Shown: positions 1 to 8,431, counted from the first letter of the stretch. The stretch: DNA of 13,661 bases from Dehalococcoidia bacterium (GCA_007571275.1 RKRS01000039.1:1-13661), one strand, 5' to 3'. A program made the numbers and translations. Notes: generated from the letters alone by a model not told the origin.

Positions 1-2112
1 GTCTGCCCGTATTGCGGCGTCGGCTGCGGCATCAACATCACCGCCGAGAACGGTGTCCTCACCCACGTCGACGACGACCCCAACAACCTCTCCTCAAAGG
101 GGCTGCTCTGCGTCAAGGGACGCTTCGGCACCGCCTTCGTCAATCACTCCGACCGACTGACGACGCCGCTGATCCGCGGGCCGGACGGTTTGCAACCGGC
201 ATCGTGGAACGAGGCGCTCGATCTGGTCGCGGAGAAGTTCGCCGAACATCGCGGAGCGTTTGGAGCGTTCTCGTCGGCCAAGGCGACCAACGAAGACAAC
301 TACATGCTGCAGAAGTTCGTGCGCGCGGTGATGGGTACGAACAACATCGATCACTGCACCCGACTCTGCCACTCGCCGTCGGTCGAAGCGATGCTGGCGC
401 AGCTTGGCTCGGGCGCCACCTCGAACAGCTACAGCGACTACGAAGCGGCCGACTGCCTGTTCGTCGTGGGCGCCGATCCATCATCGAACCATCCCGTCGC
501 TGCGTCGCGGATGCGGACTGCCGTCGACCGCGGCGCGGCGCTGATCGTGCTCAATCCCAAACGGATCGAACTCTGCGATCACACCGATCTCTGGCTGCGT
601 CAATATCCGGGCAGCGATGTCGCAGTGCTCAACGGCATGGCCAAGGTGATCCTCGATCAGGGACTGGCCGATCTCGAGTTCATCCGCTCGCGGACGGAGG
701 GCTACGAGGACTGGCTGGCCGAGCTGGATGCATACACGCCCGATGCCGTCGAAGCGATGTCGGGCGTGCCCGCCGAGTTGCTGATTCGAGCGGCGCGCAC
801 CTACGCCCAGCCGAATCTCACGAACGACGATCCGGGCGGTTCCTGCCTGATCTGGGGCATGGGCGTCACCCAGCACACCAACGGCACCGCCAACGCGACC
901 GCGTTGCTCAATCTGGCATTGCTGACCGGGCAGGTCGGGCGGGTAGGCAACGGCGTCTCGCCGCTGCGTGGGCAGAACAACGTGCAGGGCGCTGGCGACG
1001 CTGGCTGCATCCCCGACGCGTTGCCTGGCTACCAGCGCTACACGCCCGACGTGCTGGAAAAGTTCAACAGCGTCTGGCAGGCTGACTTACCTCCGGCGGA
1101 AGGGCTGCGGGCCACCGACATGGTCGAGAGCATCCTGGCCGGCGACAGTGTCCGCTGCATGTACATCGTCGGCGAGAATCCACTGCTCACCGAGCCGAAT
1201 CTGGCCCACGCGCGTGAGGCGATCGCCAAGCTCGACTTTCTCGTCGTTCAGGACATTTTCATGCACGAGACCGCCGAGCTAGCCGACGTCGTGCTACCCG
1301 CTGCATCATTCGCCGAGAAAGAAGGCACCTTCACCAACTCTGAGCGACGCGTCCAGCGCGTACGACAGGTGATTCCTCCGGTCGGACAGTCACGCGCGGA
1401 CTGGGAGATCGTGCAGGACGTCGCGCGGCGCACCGCGCAGCGGGTTGGCTTGTCAGCGCATGGATTCGAGCATGGCAGCGCCGCCTCGGTCTTCGACGAA
1501 CTGGCCTCGTTGACGCCGATCATGGCAGGCCTCTCTCATCAACGACTGGATCAACAGGGCGGCATCCAGTGGCCATGTCCCAGCGAGGACCATCCCGGCA
1601 CGGCGCGACTCTACGACGAGTCCTTCCCGCGCGGTTTGGGTAAGTTCATCCCGGTCAGGCAACTGCCGCCATCTGAGGAAGCGCCAGACGAGCGCTATCC
1701 ATTGATCCTGAACACCGGTCGAGTGCTCTATCACTGGCATGGCGGGACGATCACGCGGCGGGTGGAAGGCTTGGTCGACTCCTGGCCTGAACTGCGAGTC
1801 GCGATTCATCCCAATGACGCGGCGCGTCAGGAGATCATTGATGGCGAAGCGGTCTGGGTCGCGTCACGTCGCGGACGGCTGGAAGGCGTGAGCTTCGTCA
1901 CTGAGGATGTAGCCGAGGGTTCTGTGTTCGTCCCCTTCGTCCGACTCGCCGATTCGGCAGCCAACTGGCTGACCAACAACGTCTATGACGAAGTGGCAAG
2001 AATCCCCGAGTACAAGGTCTGCGCCGTTTCGGTCGAACGCGCGTCCCAGCCGTCGGAGTGGCGTCATAGTGGCGCCAACGGGAAGCGCGGTAAGCGGCGA
2101 CAGTATTGGTAA
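1..2112 (+). CDS. fdhA: Formate dehydrogenase alpha subunit (molybdopterin, Cys type), 5'-truncated
   Basis: Oxidises formate to CO2 at a Mo/W-bis(MGD) centre, passing electrons through a 4Fe-4S cluster to partner subunits that are not in view. Reading frame 1 is open from the left edge, giving 703 residues. Visible Cys 2, 5, 9 and 37 (CPYCGVGC ... GLLC) form the N-terminal 4Fe-4S motif. The active-site segment is TRLCHSPSV at about 119-127: Cys123 (bases 367-369) stands where many formate dehydrogenases have selenocysteine, followed by the expected His124. RGQNNVQG (about 323-330), the ADVVLP and TFTNSERRVQR segments, and the C-terminal MGD-binding block starting NTGRVLYHWHGG (about 571) are typical of the family. 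The protein ends in a short basic tail (KRGKRRQYW). The real start, and any N-terminal ferredoxin-like domain as in FdsA-type subunits, lies upstream. The family is clear; whether it is NAD-linked, membrane-linked or hydrogenase-linked cannot be told here. Confidence 0.93.
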   Translation, partial: VCPYCGVGCGINITAENGVLTHVDDDPNNLSSKGLLCVKGRFGTAFVNHSDRLTTPLIRGPDGLQPASWNEALDLVAEKFAEHRGAFGAFSSAKATNEDNYMLQKFVRAVMGTNNIDHCTRLCHSPSVEAMLAQLGSGATSNSYSDYEAADCLFVVGADPSSNHPVAASRMRTAVDRGAALIVLNPKRIELCDHTDLWLRQYPGSDVAVLNGMAKVILDQGLADLEFIRSRTEGYEDWLAELDAYTPDAVEAMSGVPAELLIRAARTYAQPNLTNDDPGGSCLIWGMGVTQHTNGTANATALLNLALLTGQVGRVGNGVSPLRGQNNVQGAGDAGCIPDALPGYQRYTPDVLEKFNSVWQADLPPAEGLRATDMVESILAGDSVRCMYIVGENPLLTEPNLAHAREAIAKLDFLVVQDIFMHETAELADVVLPAASFAEKEGTFTNSERRVQRVRQVIPPVGQSRADWEIVQDVARRTAQRVGLSAHGFEHGSAASVFDELASLTPIMAGLSHQRLDQQGGIQWPCPSEDHPGTARLYDESFPRGLGKFIPVRQLPPSEEAPDERYPLILNTGRVLYHWHGGTITRRVEGLVDSWPELRVAIHPNDAARQEIIDGEAVWVASRRGRLEGVSFVTEDVAEGSVFVPFVRLADSAANWLTNNVYDEVARIPEYKVCAVSVERASQPSEWRHSGANGKRGKRRQYW

Positions 2113-2132
2113 GTCGATTGGCAAATCGCGCT

Positions 2133-2146
2133 GACGCCTAGGCGTC
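2133..2146. repeat. 14-bp perfect palindrome between convergent genes
   Basis: GACGCCTAGGCGTC is its own reverse complement. It lies in the junction between the formate dehydrogenase stop (2110-2112) and the sortase stop (2138-2140), and includes the sortase TAG. As RNA it could form only a 5-bp stem with a CTAG loop, and no T-run follows on either side. It may be a weak bidirectional end signal or chance. Confidence 0.4.
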
Positions 2147-3100
2147 CGGCGTGGCCACGGCGTTGAGCAGGGCGACGACCACGATCCGCTCCGCGTAGCT
2201 GTGCGTCTCTCGGTCGAACGCGCCGGAACAGGTGATCAGCGTGACCACTGGCTCCTGAGTCTGCCGGAGGTACCTGACCGCCTCCTCAGATTCCGGACGA
2301 ATGGTCGCCGTGTCGACGACGTCAAACACGTAGTAGCGGTCGGTCGACTGGTTGTGCATGATCAACTGGTCTCCTACCCGTGTTTGATCAAGCTGCCAGC
2401 AGACACCCACGTCCACATTGCCGTCGCGGTCCTGATAATCGCGGTGACCGCCAAGCAGCGCATTGCCCGGCTCGCCCGGGCTGGCGGAACGACTGAGCCA
2501 ACCGATGACAAAGGGGTTGTCGGTCGAGCCCATCGCGCCATCAGGCGTCAGCCCTACCTGAACCACTGCGGCCTGAATGCCGGCGGACGGCAGGATCAAT
2601 TCCCAGTGCGTTTCGAAGCGTGGCCCGCTCGACGGGACGACGCCATTGTCGATTGGCAGCAGGCTGCCCTCCGAGCCGTCGGATCCGTAGATCAACTCCG
2701 ATTCGCGATAGCTCTCGTTCAATACCTCGGAGAGCGTGGGCAGCGCAACGCTCTCTGCGCCCGCATCCGCCTGTGCTGCCTGCTCTGCGGTCTGCGGCGA
2801 CGATTCAGCCACGCCCGCTGCCGGATCATCCGAGCCGCTGTCAGGGACCAGGCGGACCGCGGGCTGGGGCTCACTGGTGGTTGACGCGGCAGCCTGTGGC
2901 TGTTGCGAGACCGTTGAGAGCGGTGTTTCCGGATCGTCCTGACCACCGATCCCGACCAGCGCGATCGCGATCAGGGCAACCAGCATGACGTAGGCGGCGG
3001 CGATCCCGATAAACAGCTGTGGCCGTTGACGACGTAGATAGACCAGATAGTCCAGAACTGCGCGGGACGATGCGGAGAACTGCAGCAACTTCCAACGCAT
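2138..3100 (-). CDS. Sortase, second of a tandem pair (class F-like)
   Basis: A membrane-anchored cysteine transpeptidase predicted to join surface proteins to the envelope or to each other outside the cell. The 320-residue protein has a short cytoplasmic N-terminus, one membrane helix (about 31-51), a Ser/Gln/Ala/Asp-rich spacer (about 53-115) and a catalytic domain (about 160-315). The catalytic triad is visible: His219 in GGHRD, Cys291 in TLITC, and Arg305 in the HSYAERIVVV segment. The TLITC-x-G-x-FD-x-ET pattern resembles class F sortases; classes D and E are alternatives. The ATG at 3098-3100 follows the first sortase's stop by 18 bases, so the two are probably co-transcribed; the ribosome-binding site is weak. 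It shares an almost identical block (GSDGSEGxLLPIDNGVV) with its partner just before the catalytic domain. No sorting-signal substrate is seen in the window. Confidence 0.88.
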   Translation of the reverse strand: MRWKLLQFSASSRAVLDYLVYLRRQRPQLFIGIAAAYVMLVALIAIALVGIGGQDDPETPLSTVSQQPQAAASTTSEPQPAVRLVPDSGSDDPAAGVAESSPQTAEQAAQADAGAESVALPTLSEVLNESYRESELIYGSDGSEGSLLPIDNGVVPSSGPRFETHWELILPSAGIQAAVVQVGLTPDGAMGSTDNPFVIGWLSRSASPGEPGNALLGGHRDYQDRDGNVDVGVCWQLDQTRVGDQLIMHNQSTDRYYVFDVVDTATIRPESEEAVRYLRQTQEPVVTLITCSGAFDRETHSYAERIVVVALLNAVATPDA

Positions 3101-3118
3101 CTGATCGCTCTCGGAATC

Positions 3119-4177
3119 CTACGCGTCGTCAGCGGCCACGTTGGTGAGCTCGCCAACCACGACACGCCGATGGGAATACTGATGCGTCTCTGCGTTGAAC
3201 GATCCCTCGCATGTGATCAACGTGACCACATGTTGTTCCGTGTTCTGCAGGTACCTGGCCGAGGCGCGATCACGAGGATTCACAGTGGCGACCTCGGTCA
3301 CGGTGTAGACGTAATAGATGTTGCGAGCGCTGTCGTGGACCAGCATGTGATCGCCTTCGACGGTATTGATCAATTCCCAGCACACCCCGGTGCCGACATT
3401 CCCTTCGCTGTCCTCGAAGTCACGGTGACCAGCCAGCAACATGTTGCCGTCTTCGCCGGGCTTGGCGCTCGAATCGAGCCAGCCGATCACGTACGGGTTA
3501 TCCGGAGAACCCATCGCGCCAGTATTGGTGCGACCGACGCGCACGATGCTGCTCTTCAGGCCTGCGGACGGCACGATCAACTCCCACCTGGTCTGGTAGA
3601 GAGGACCACTGGAGACCACGACGCCATTGTCAATCGGTAGAATGCCGCCTTCCGAGCCGTCGGAACCATGTCGCAGCGCTTCTTCGTCGATTGGCTCAGC
3701 CAACACGCCCGCAAGCGGTTCGACGACATGACCGGCAATCATCAGTGGCGGCTCGGGGTCTTCAGCGTCCGCTTGCTGCTGTTGGGTCTGCTCCTGATCG
3801 GAACCGACGTCCGTTTGCTGTTGTTCAGTGTCCGGTCCCGGCTGATCGTCGTCTGAGGAAACCTGAACAATCCCCTGCCCTGACGATTGCTGAGTCGCCT
3901 GGGCGACGGATTGTGGCTGATCATCACTGTCGGCCGACGTCTCCACCGCAATGGTGGTCTTTTGCACAGTTGAACTTTGCGCCGGTTGCGCCTGCTGTTC
4001 GTCCGACAATGGCTGAGCGACGCTCTCCGATTGCGCCTGTTGCGAGCTATCGTCCGGGCTGCCGTCGACAACCACCAGCAGGACCAGCAGGGTGATCAGA
4101 AACGTCAGCGGCGCGATCACCGCCGCCGCCACGACCGCTGGTCGCTCGGCCCACAGATCCTGGAGTCGATCCAGCAT
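3119..4177 (-). CDS. Sortase, first of a tandem pair (class F-like)
   Basis: A paralogue of the sortase just downstream and probably the first gene of their operon. From the ATG at 4175-4177 it has 352 residues: an N-terminal membrane helix (about 14-37), a long Gln/Asp/Ser-rich spacer (about 40-140) with several Gln runs, then the catalytic domain. The triad is visible as His251 (LAGHRD), Cys323 (TLITC) and Arg337 (QYSHRRVVV). I prefer the ATG because AGGAG lies upstream of it, although the 12-base spacing is long. A GTG at 4199-4201 would add eight residues (MAQEITAI). The spacer is longer and more acidic than in the partner, which could set a different reach from the membrane. Sortase identity is firm; class F-like is inferred from the motif pattern, and the substrate is unknown. 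Confidence 0.88.
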   Translation of the reverse strand: MLDRLQDLWAERPAVVAAAVIAPLTFLITLLVLLVVVDGSPDDSSQQAQSESVAQPLSDEQQAQPAQSSTVQKTTIAVETSADSDDQPQSVAQATQQSSGQGIVQVSSDDDQPGPDTEQQQTDVGSDQEQTQQQQADAEDPEPPLMIAGHVVEPLAGVLAEPIDEEALRHGSDGSEGGILPIDNGVVVSSGPLYQTRWELIVPSAGLKSSIVRVGRTNTGAMGSPDNPYVIGWLDSSAKPGEDGNMLLAGHRDFEDSEGNVGTGVCWELINTVEGDHMLVHDSARNIYYVYTVTEVATVNPRDRASARYLQNTEQHVVTLITCEGSFNAETHQYSHRRVVVGELTNVAADDA

Positions 4178-4221
4178 GATGGCTGTTATCTCCTGCGCCA
4201 CCCCACGACGCTCGTCGGATC

Positions 4222-4251
4222 AATGTATCCAGCAACGACCAACAGCGACAA
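4222..4251 (-). promoter_or_regulatory. Possible promoter for the sortase operon
   Basis: On the minus strand, TTGTCG (4246-4251) is followed 18 bases later by TACATT (4222-4227), a fair match to a housekeeping -35/-10 pair, about 45 bases upstream of the chosen start of the first sortase. It lies in the non-coding stretch 4178-4403 between the sortases and the tRNA. I found no convincing tRNA promoter in the rest of that stretch. This call is by eye only. Confidence 0.3.
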
Positions 4252-4403
4252 ACAGGGATCGCAATCTCAGTTAGCTCAGGGTAAATCAGTCTGCGTGCGC
4301 CTGGATAGCCGTCTGAGCCGAAGTTGAGAAACGACCAGCAGACAGTAGCGCATCAGCGAGGGCAGGCGTAGGCTGTTGATCTGCGCAGAGCAGCGCAACA
4401 AGT

Positions 4404-4479
4404 GGGGCTGTAGCTCAGCTGGGAGAGCGTTTGACTGGCAGTCAAAAGGCCGGGGGTTCGAGTCCCCCCAGCTCCACCA
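4404..4479 (+). tRNA. tRNA-Ala (anticodon GGC), CCA encoded
   Basis: A full cloverleaf can be drawn. The acceptor stem GGGGCTG (4404-4410) pairs with CAGCTCC (4469-4475). The D-stem GCTC pairs with GAGC. The anticodon stem TTTGA/TCAAA encloses the loop CTGGCAG, with anticodon GGC at 4437-4439. The T-stem GGGGG/CCCCC encloses TTCGAGT. The third acceptor pair is G:U (4406:4473), the main identity element for alanyl-tRNA synthetase, which supports the anticodon call. The discriminator base is A4476 and the 3' CCA (4477-4479) is encoded. The exporter start codon follows only 13 bases later. Confidence 0.97.
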
Positions 4480-4492
4480 CACAGATGATCGT

Positions 4493-7400
4493 ATGACGTT
4501 TTCTTGGGACCTGTGGCGCTTCACCGAGGGGGTTCGGTGGCGCATTGCGCTGTCCGTGCTCGTCGGACTGTGCGCCGTTGCCGCCGGAGTGACGCGGCTG
4601 GCGCTGTTGGGTTGGATCGGCGCGCGGATCTTCGAGGGCGATCGCTTCACTGACCTGGTTCCACTGATCATCGCGGCGGCGGCATCGATCGCGGCGCGCT
4701 CGGTCTTCCTCTATGCCAAAGAGGAAATCGCAAACGGCACGGCGCTCCAGGTGCAGTTCTCGCTGCGCCAGCGACTGTTCGACCAGGTGACGCGATTGGG
4801 ACCGTCACACTTCGACCGCCAACGCACCGGCGATGTGACCGTCGGCGTGATCGAGGGCGTTGAGCAGCTCGAGACGTTCTTCGGGCAGTATCTGCCGCAG
4901 TTGATCGTCGCCACGCTGGCGCCGATTGGCATCTTCATCTTCATGGGCTGGCTCGACCTGCCGGTCGCGGCGATCTACTTCGGATTCGCGCTGGTCACGC
5001 TGACGCTGCCAGCGCTGCTCAAGCAGAAGAACGCCGAGGCCTCACTGCGTCGACGCGACGCGTATGGTTCGTTCGCCGCCGATTTCCTCGACTCCGTACA
5101 AGGCCTGGCCACGCTCAAGGCGTTCGGTCAGAGCGGCCGACGCGGCGCAGCGCTGGCCGAGCGCGCCCAGGAAGTATTTCGCTCGACGATGGGCGTGCTC
5201 TTTCACAACGCCATCGCGCAAGGCTTGACGATTCTGGCAATCACCGTCGGCGCGGCGGTCGCGTTGTACGTGGGCGCGCTGCGTGTCGAGAGCGGCGCGA
5301 TGGAGCTGGCTGAGCTGCTTGTCGTCCTGATGCTCGGCGTCGAGGTCTTCCGTCCGCTGCGCGAGTTGAGCCAACTGTTCCATCAAGGCCTGCTCGGCGT
5401 CGCCGCCGCCGAGAGCGTGCTCGACGTCGATCGGGCGACGCCGCTCACTCCGGACGCCGAGGTCGCAGCGGTCACAGCACTGGAACCACGGATCGAATTT
5501 GAGCACGTCAGCTTCAGCTATCCGACAGGGCGGCGCCCGGCGTTGAGCGACGTCTCATTCACTGTGGAACCGGGCAAGCGGATCGGCGTGGTCGGTCGCT
5601 CGGGTTCAGGCAAATCAACCCTGGTCTGGTTGTTGCAACGTCTGTACACGCCGCAAGCGGGGACGATCCGTCTCGGTGGACGCGACCTGAACGAACTGCG
5701 CTTCGCCGATATCCGCGCGCAGATGGCGGTGGTTCTGCAGGACACGTACCTGTTCCATGGCTCGGTGCTGGCCAATTTGCAATTCGCCAAACCCGACGCG
5801 AGCGAGGACGAAATTCGCGCAGCAGCGCAGGCGGCCAATGCACACGAGTTCATCAGCAACCTGCCCGAGGGCTACGCCACAGTGATCGGCGAGCGTGGAC
5901 ATCGACTCTCGGGCGGCGAGCGCCAGCGCATCGCGATCGCCCGCGCGCTCCTGCGAGACGCGCCCATGCTGATCCTGGATGAGGCGCTGTCCAGCGTCGA
6001 CGCCGAGAACGAAGCAACGATCCAGGCTGCGCTGGATCGGCTCATGCAGGGGCGGACCACGCTGATCATGGCGCACCGGCTGTCCAGCGTGCGCGACTGC
6101 GACGAAATCCTGGTACTCGATGAAGGCCAGCTCGTGGAGCGCGGCGACCACGAAACCTTGCTCGCCCAAGGTGGCGTCTACGACTGGCTGATGGCCGGAC
6201 AGATGACTGATCCGCAACTCGATGGGTTCGACGATCTTATGCCGCTCTCGCCTGAGCCGGCACAGACAACGCCGAATGAGTCAGGGGCGTTGACCACAGG
6301 AGACGTCGGCAGTGGCGTCACGGAAGCCATCATTCGAGCCGAAGGTATGGGCTGGCGCGAGACGTCGGCAAGGCTGCTCGCGCTGGCGGCTCCCTATTGG
6401 TTCAAGACGACGCTCTCATTTGCGACAGGGGTGGCCCACTTCTTCGGCGCAATCGCCGTCGGCGTGATCGGCGCGCTGATGGTTGCCAATGTGCGCGACG
6501 GCGAATCGATCACGCTGCTGGCGATCTTGCTGATTGTGGTCGCGGTGCTGACCGGGCTCTTCCGCTTCCTGGAGAACTGGGTATCCCACGACATGGCCTT
6601 CCGGCTACTGGCCGACATGCGCATCGCGCTGTTCCGCAAGCTCGATCAGCTGGCGCCTGCGTATCTGTTGCGACGCCGGACGGGCGATCTGGTTTCAATG
6701 GCCACACAGGATGTGGAGACGGTCGAGTACTTCTTCGCCCACACGATTGCCAACGCGTTCGTCAGCGTGGTCGTGCCCGGCGTGGCGCTGATCACCTTGT
6801 TCGTGGTTGACTGGCGGCTCGGGATTGGTCTGGCGCCGTTGCTGATCCTGGCAGGCCTGAGTCCGTTGTTCACCCGACGGATCGTTGACCGCCTGGGGTC
6901 GCGCTCGCGCGACCATCTCGGCGCGCTCAACGCGCACATGGTCGACACGTTGCAGGGACTACGCGAGGTCACTGCGTTCCAGCGCGAACGGGAGCGCAAG
7001 ACCGAGTTCGAAGGCCTGATGCGCGAGTACATGCCGATCCGTGGCGGGTTCAATCGCCAGATTTCTGCTCAGCGGACGCTGCTGGAGGGGCTGACCGGTT
7101 TTGGTGGACTGGCCGTATTGACAATCGGCGGAGCGCTCGCGGTCAGCGGTGACATCGACTCGTCGCTCGCGCCACTGCTGACGCTGCTCGCGATGGGCGC
7201 GTTCATGCCGGTCGCCGAGCTGGCCCAGGTCGGTCGTCGGCTGGGCGACACGCTCGGCGCGACCCGACGGCTGACCGCCGTGCACTCGGAGGCGGTCGCG
7301 GTCGTGGATGGCCCCGGCGCAGCGCTTGGCGGGCGAGCCGTCGCCTCGGCAGGCGCGTTCGCCGCAGTCGAGTTCCAGTATGAAGACACGCCACGCGCCG

Positions 7401-8083
7401 CATTGAATTCCGTCAGCTTCGACCTCAAGCCCGGCGGCACGGTCGCCCTGGTCGGGCCGTCTGGCGCGGGCAAGACGACCGCGGCGCATCTGCTGCTGCG
7501 CTTCTGGGACCCGCAGGACGGTCAGATCACGCTCGAGGACGCCGACCTGCGTACCTATCGGCTGGACGAGCTACGCGGACAGGTTGCGCTGGTCGCGCAG
7601 GATACGTATCTGTTCAACGCGTCGATCCGCGACAACCTGTTGGTCGCCAAGCCCGAAGCAAACGAGCATGAGCTCATGCTCGCGATCGAGCGGGCTGGAT
7701 TGGCCGACTTCGTCGAATCACTGCCCAACGGCCTCGACACGCCTGTCGGCGAGCGCGGCGCGCAGCTGTCCGGCGGTCAACGGCAGCGTGTCGCAATCGG
7801 TCGCGCGCTACTCAAGGACGCCCCGGTCCTGATTCTCGACGAAGCGACATCACACCTGGACGGACTGAATGAGCGACTGGTGCGCAACGCGCTGGACGAG
7901 CTGATGGCCGACCGCACGACGCTCGTGATCGCGCATCGCCTTTCGACAGTGCGCGACGCCGATCAGATCGTGGTGCTGGACGAGGGTCGCGTGGTCGAGA
8001 TCGGGAGTCACGATCAGTTAGCGTCAGAGGACGGGCTGTACGCGCGTCTCGTGCGACGTCAGCTCGCGGGCACGCACAGATAA
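4493..8083 (+). CDS. Double ABC exporter (permease-ATPase twice), CydD-CydC fusion-like
   Basis: A 1196-residue membrane protein holding two complete ABC half-transporters in one chain. Half 1: membrane domain about 15-300, Walker A GRSGSGKST 368-376, signature LSGGE from 472, Walker B LILDE 493-497, H-loop His528. A polar linker spans about 565-615. Half 2: membrane domain about 620-910, Walker A GPSGAGKTT 988-996, signature LSGGQ from 1092, Walker B with Asp1116-Glu1117, H-loop His1148. Both ATP sites look intact. The first membrane domain (LRQRLFDQVTRLGP, GQYLPQLI) resembles CydD, and the second (RFLENWVSHDMAFRLLADMR, LAPAYLLRRRTGDLVS) resembles CydC. CydDC supports cytochrome bd assembly and has been linked to thiol and heme transport, but no cydAB is in view, so the substrate is open. 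The ATG at 4493 is chosen because upstream codons lie inside the tRNA. No clear ribosome-binding site precedes it. Confidence 0.93.
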   Translation: MTFSWDLWRFTEGVRWRIALSVLVGLCAVAAGVTRLALLGWIGARIFEGDRFTDLVPLIIAAAASIAARSVFLYAKEEIANGTALQVQFSLRQRLFDQVTRLGPSHFDRQRTGDVTVGVIEGVEQLETFFGQYLPQLIVATLAPIGIFIFMGWLDLPVAAIYFGFALVTLTLPALLKQKNAEASLRRRDAYGSFAADFLDSVQGLATLKAFGQSGRRGAALAERAQEVFRSTMGVLFHNAIAQGLTILAITVGAAVALYVGALRVESGAMELAELLVVLMLGVEVFRPLRELSQLFHQGLLGVAAAESVLDVDRATPLTPDAEVAAVTALEPRIEFEHVSFSYPTGRRPALSDVSFTVEPGKRIGVVGRSGSGKSTLVWLLQRLYTPQAGTIRLGGRDLNELRFADIRAQMAVVLQDTYLFHGSVLANLQFAKPDASEDEIRAAAQAANAHEFISNLPEGYATVIGERGHRLSGGERQRIAIARALLRDAPMLILDEALSSVDAENEATIQAALDRLMQGRTTLIMAHRLSSVRDCDEILVLDEGQLVERGDHETLLAQGGVYDWLMAGQMTDPQLDGFDDLMPLSPEPAQTTPNESGALTTGDVGSGVTEAIIRAEGMGWRETSARLLALAAPYWFKTTLSFATGVAHFFGAIAVGVIGALMVANVRDGESITLLAILLIVVAVLTGLFRFLENWVSHDMAFRLLADMRIALFRKLDQLAPAYLLRRRTGDLVSMATQDVETVEYFFAHTIANAFVSVVVPGVALITLFVVDWRLGIGLAPLLILAGLSPLFTRRIVDRLGSRSRDHLGALNAHMVDTLQGLREVTAFQRERERKTEFEGLMREYMPIRGGFNRQISAQRTLLEGLTGFGGLAVLTIGGALAVSGDIDSSLAPLLTLLAMGAFMPVAELAQVGRRLGDTLGATRRLTAVHSEAVAVVDGPGAALGGRAVASAGAFAAVEFQYEDTPRAALNSVSFDLKPGGTVALVGPSGAGKTTAAHLLLRFWDPQDGQITLEDADLRTYRLDELRGQVALVAQDTYLFNASIRDNLLVAKPEANEHELMLAIERAGLADFVESLPNGLDTPVGERGAQLSGGQRQRVAIGRALLKDAPVLILDEATSHLDGLNERLVRNALDELMADRTTLVIAHRLSTVRDADQIVVLDEGRVVEIGSHDQLASEDGLYARLVRRQLAGTHR

Positions 8084-8096
8084 CTGGAGTCTCAAG

Positions 8097-8396
8097 GTGA
8101 ACCAGGTGAAAACGCTGATTCTCGAACTGATCACGCTGGTCGTGTTCTGGCCGCTACGGATCGTCTCGCGCCTGTTCGGTAGCCGCGCCAACGCCAGGGT
8201 GCGCAACTGGCAAGACGGAATGTGGACCTGGTGGTTAGGCGCCGGGGCGGTGGCATACATGGTCGGCGACCAATACTCCGGCGCCGCTACTCACCAAGCC
8301 GCACACGGCTACGACGCTGGTCACTACGACGGCGGTCAGCACGGCGGTGGCCACGACATTGGCGGCGGCTTCGGTGGCGACATCGGCAGCTTCTAG
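8097..8396 (+). CDS. Small membrane protein with Gly/His-rich C-terminal tail
   Basis: A 99-residue protein starting at GTG 8097, with GGAG at 8086-8089 and a 7-base spacer. It begins 13 bases after the exporter's stop, so it is probably co-transcribed with it. I do not recognise a family. Residues about 5-20 form a hydrophobic or amphipathic helix, about 21-40 are Arg-rich, and about 42-57 (starting MWTWWLGAGA) could be a second membrane segment. The last 40 residues are almost only Gly, His, Asp, Ala, Tyr and Gln, with His at 66, 70, 76, 82 and 86. Such spacing suits a flexible metal- or heme-binding tail, but no fixed motif is present and low-complexity drift is possible. Two membrane segments would put both ends on the same side. 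The good ribosome-binding site and operon position make it a likely real gene. Confidence 0.75.
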   Translation: MNQVKTLILELITLVVFWPLRIVSRLFGSRANARVRNWQDGMWTWWLGAGAVAYMVGDQYSGAATHQAAHGYDAGHYDGGQHGGGHDIGGGFGGDIGSF

Positions 8397-8431
8397 CTGC
8401 CCTACTGTCCCCAGATCTTTGTGTGCTCCCC

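Noticed and set aside
12..1085. Long open frames in alternative frames over the formate dehydrogenase, and similar long frames antisense to the exporter.
   Set aside because: They are Arg/Pro-rich products typical of shadow frames in GC-rich genes and show no family motif or ribosome-binding site.
4382..4397. A small hairpin (TGCGC / GCGCA) just upstream of the tRNA.
   Set aside because: Only five pairs and no T-run; tRNA leaders often hold short pairings by chance.
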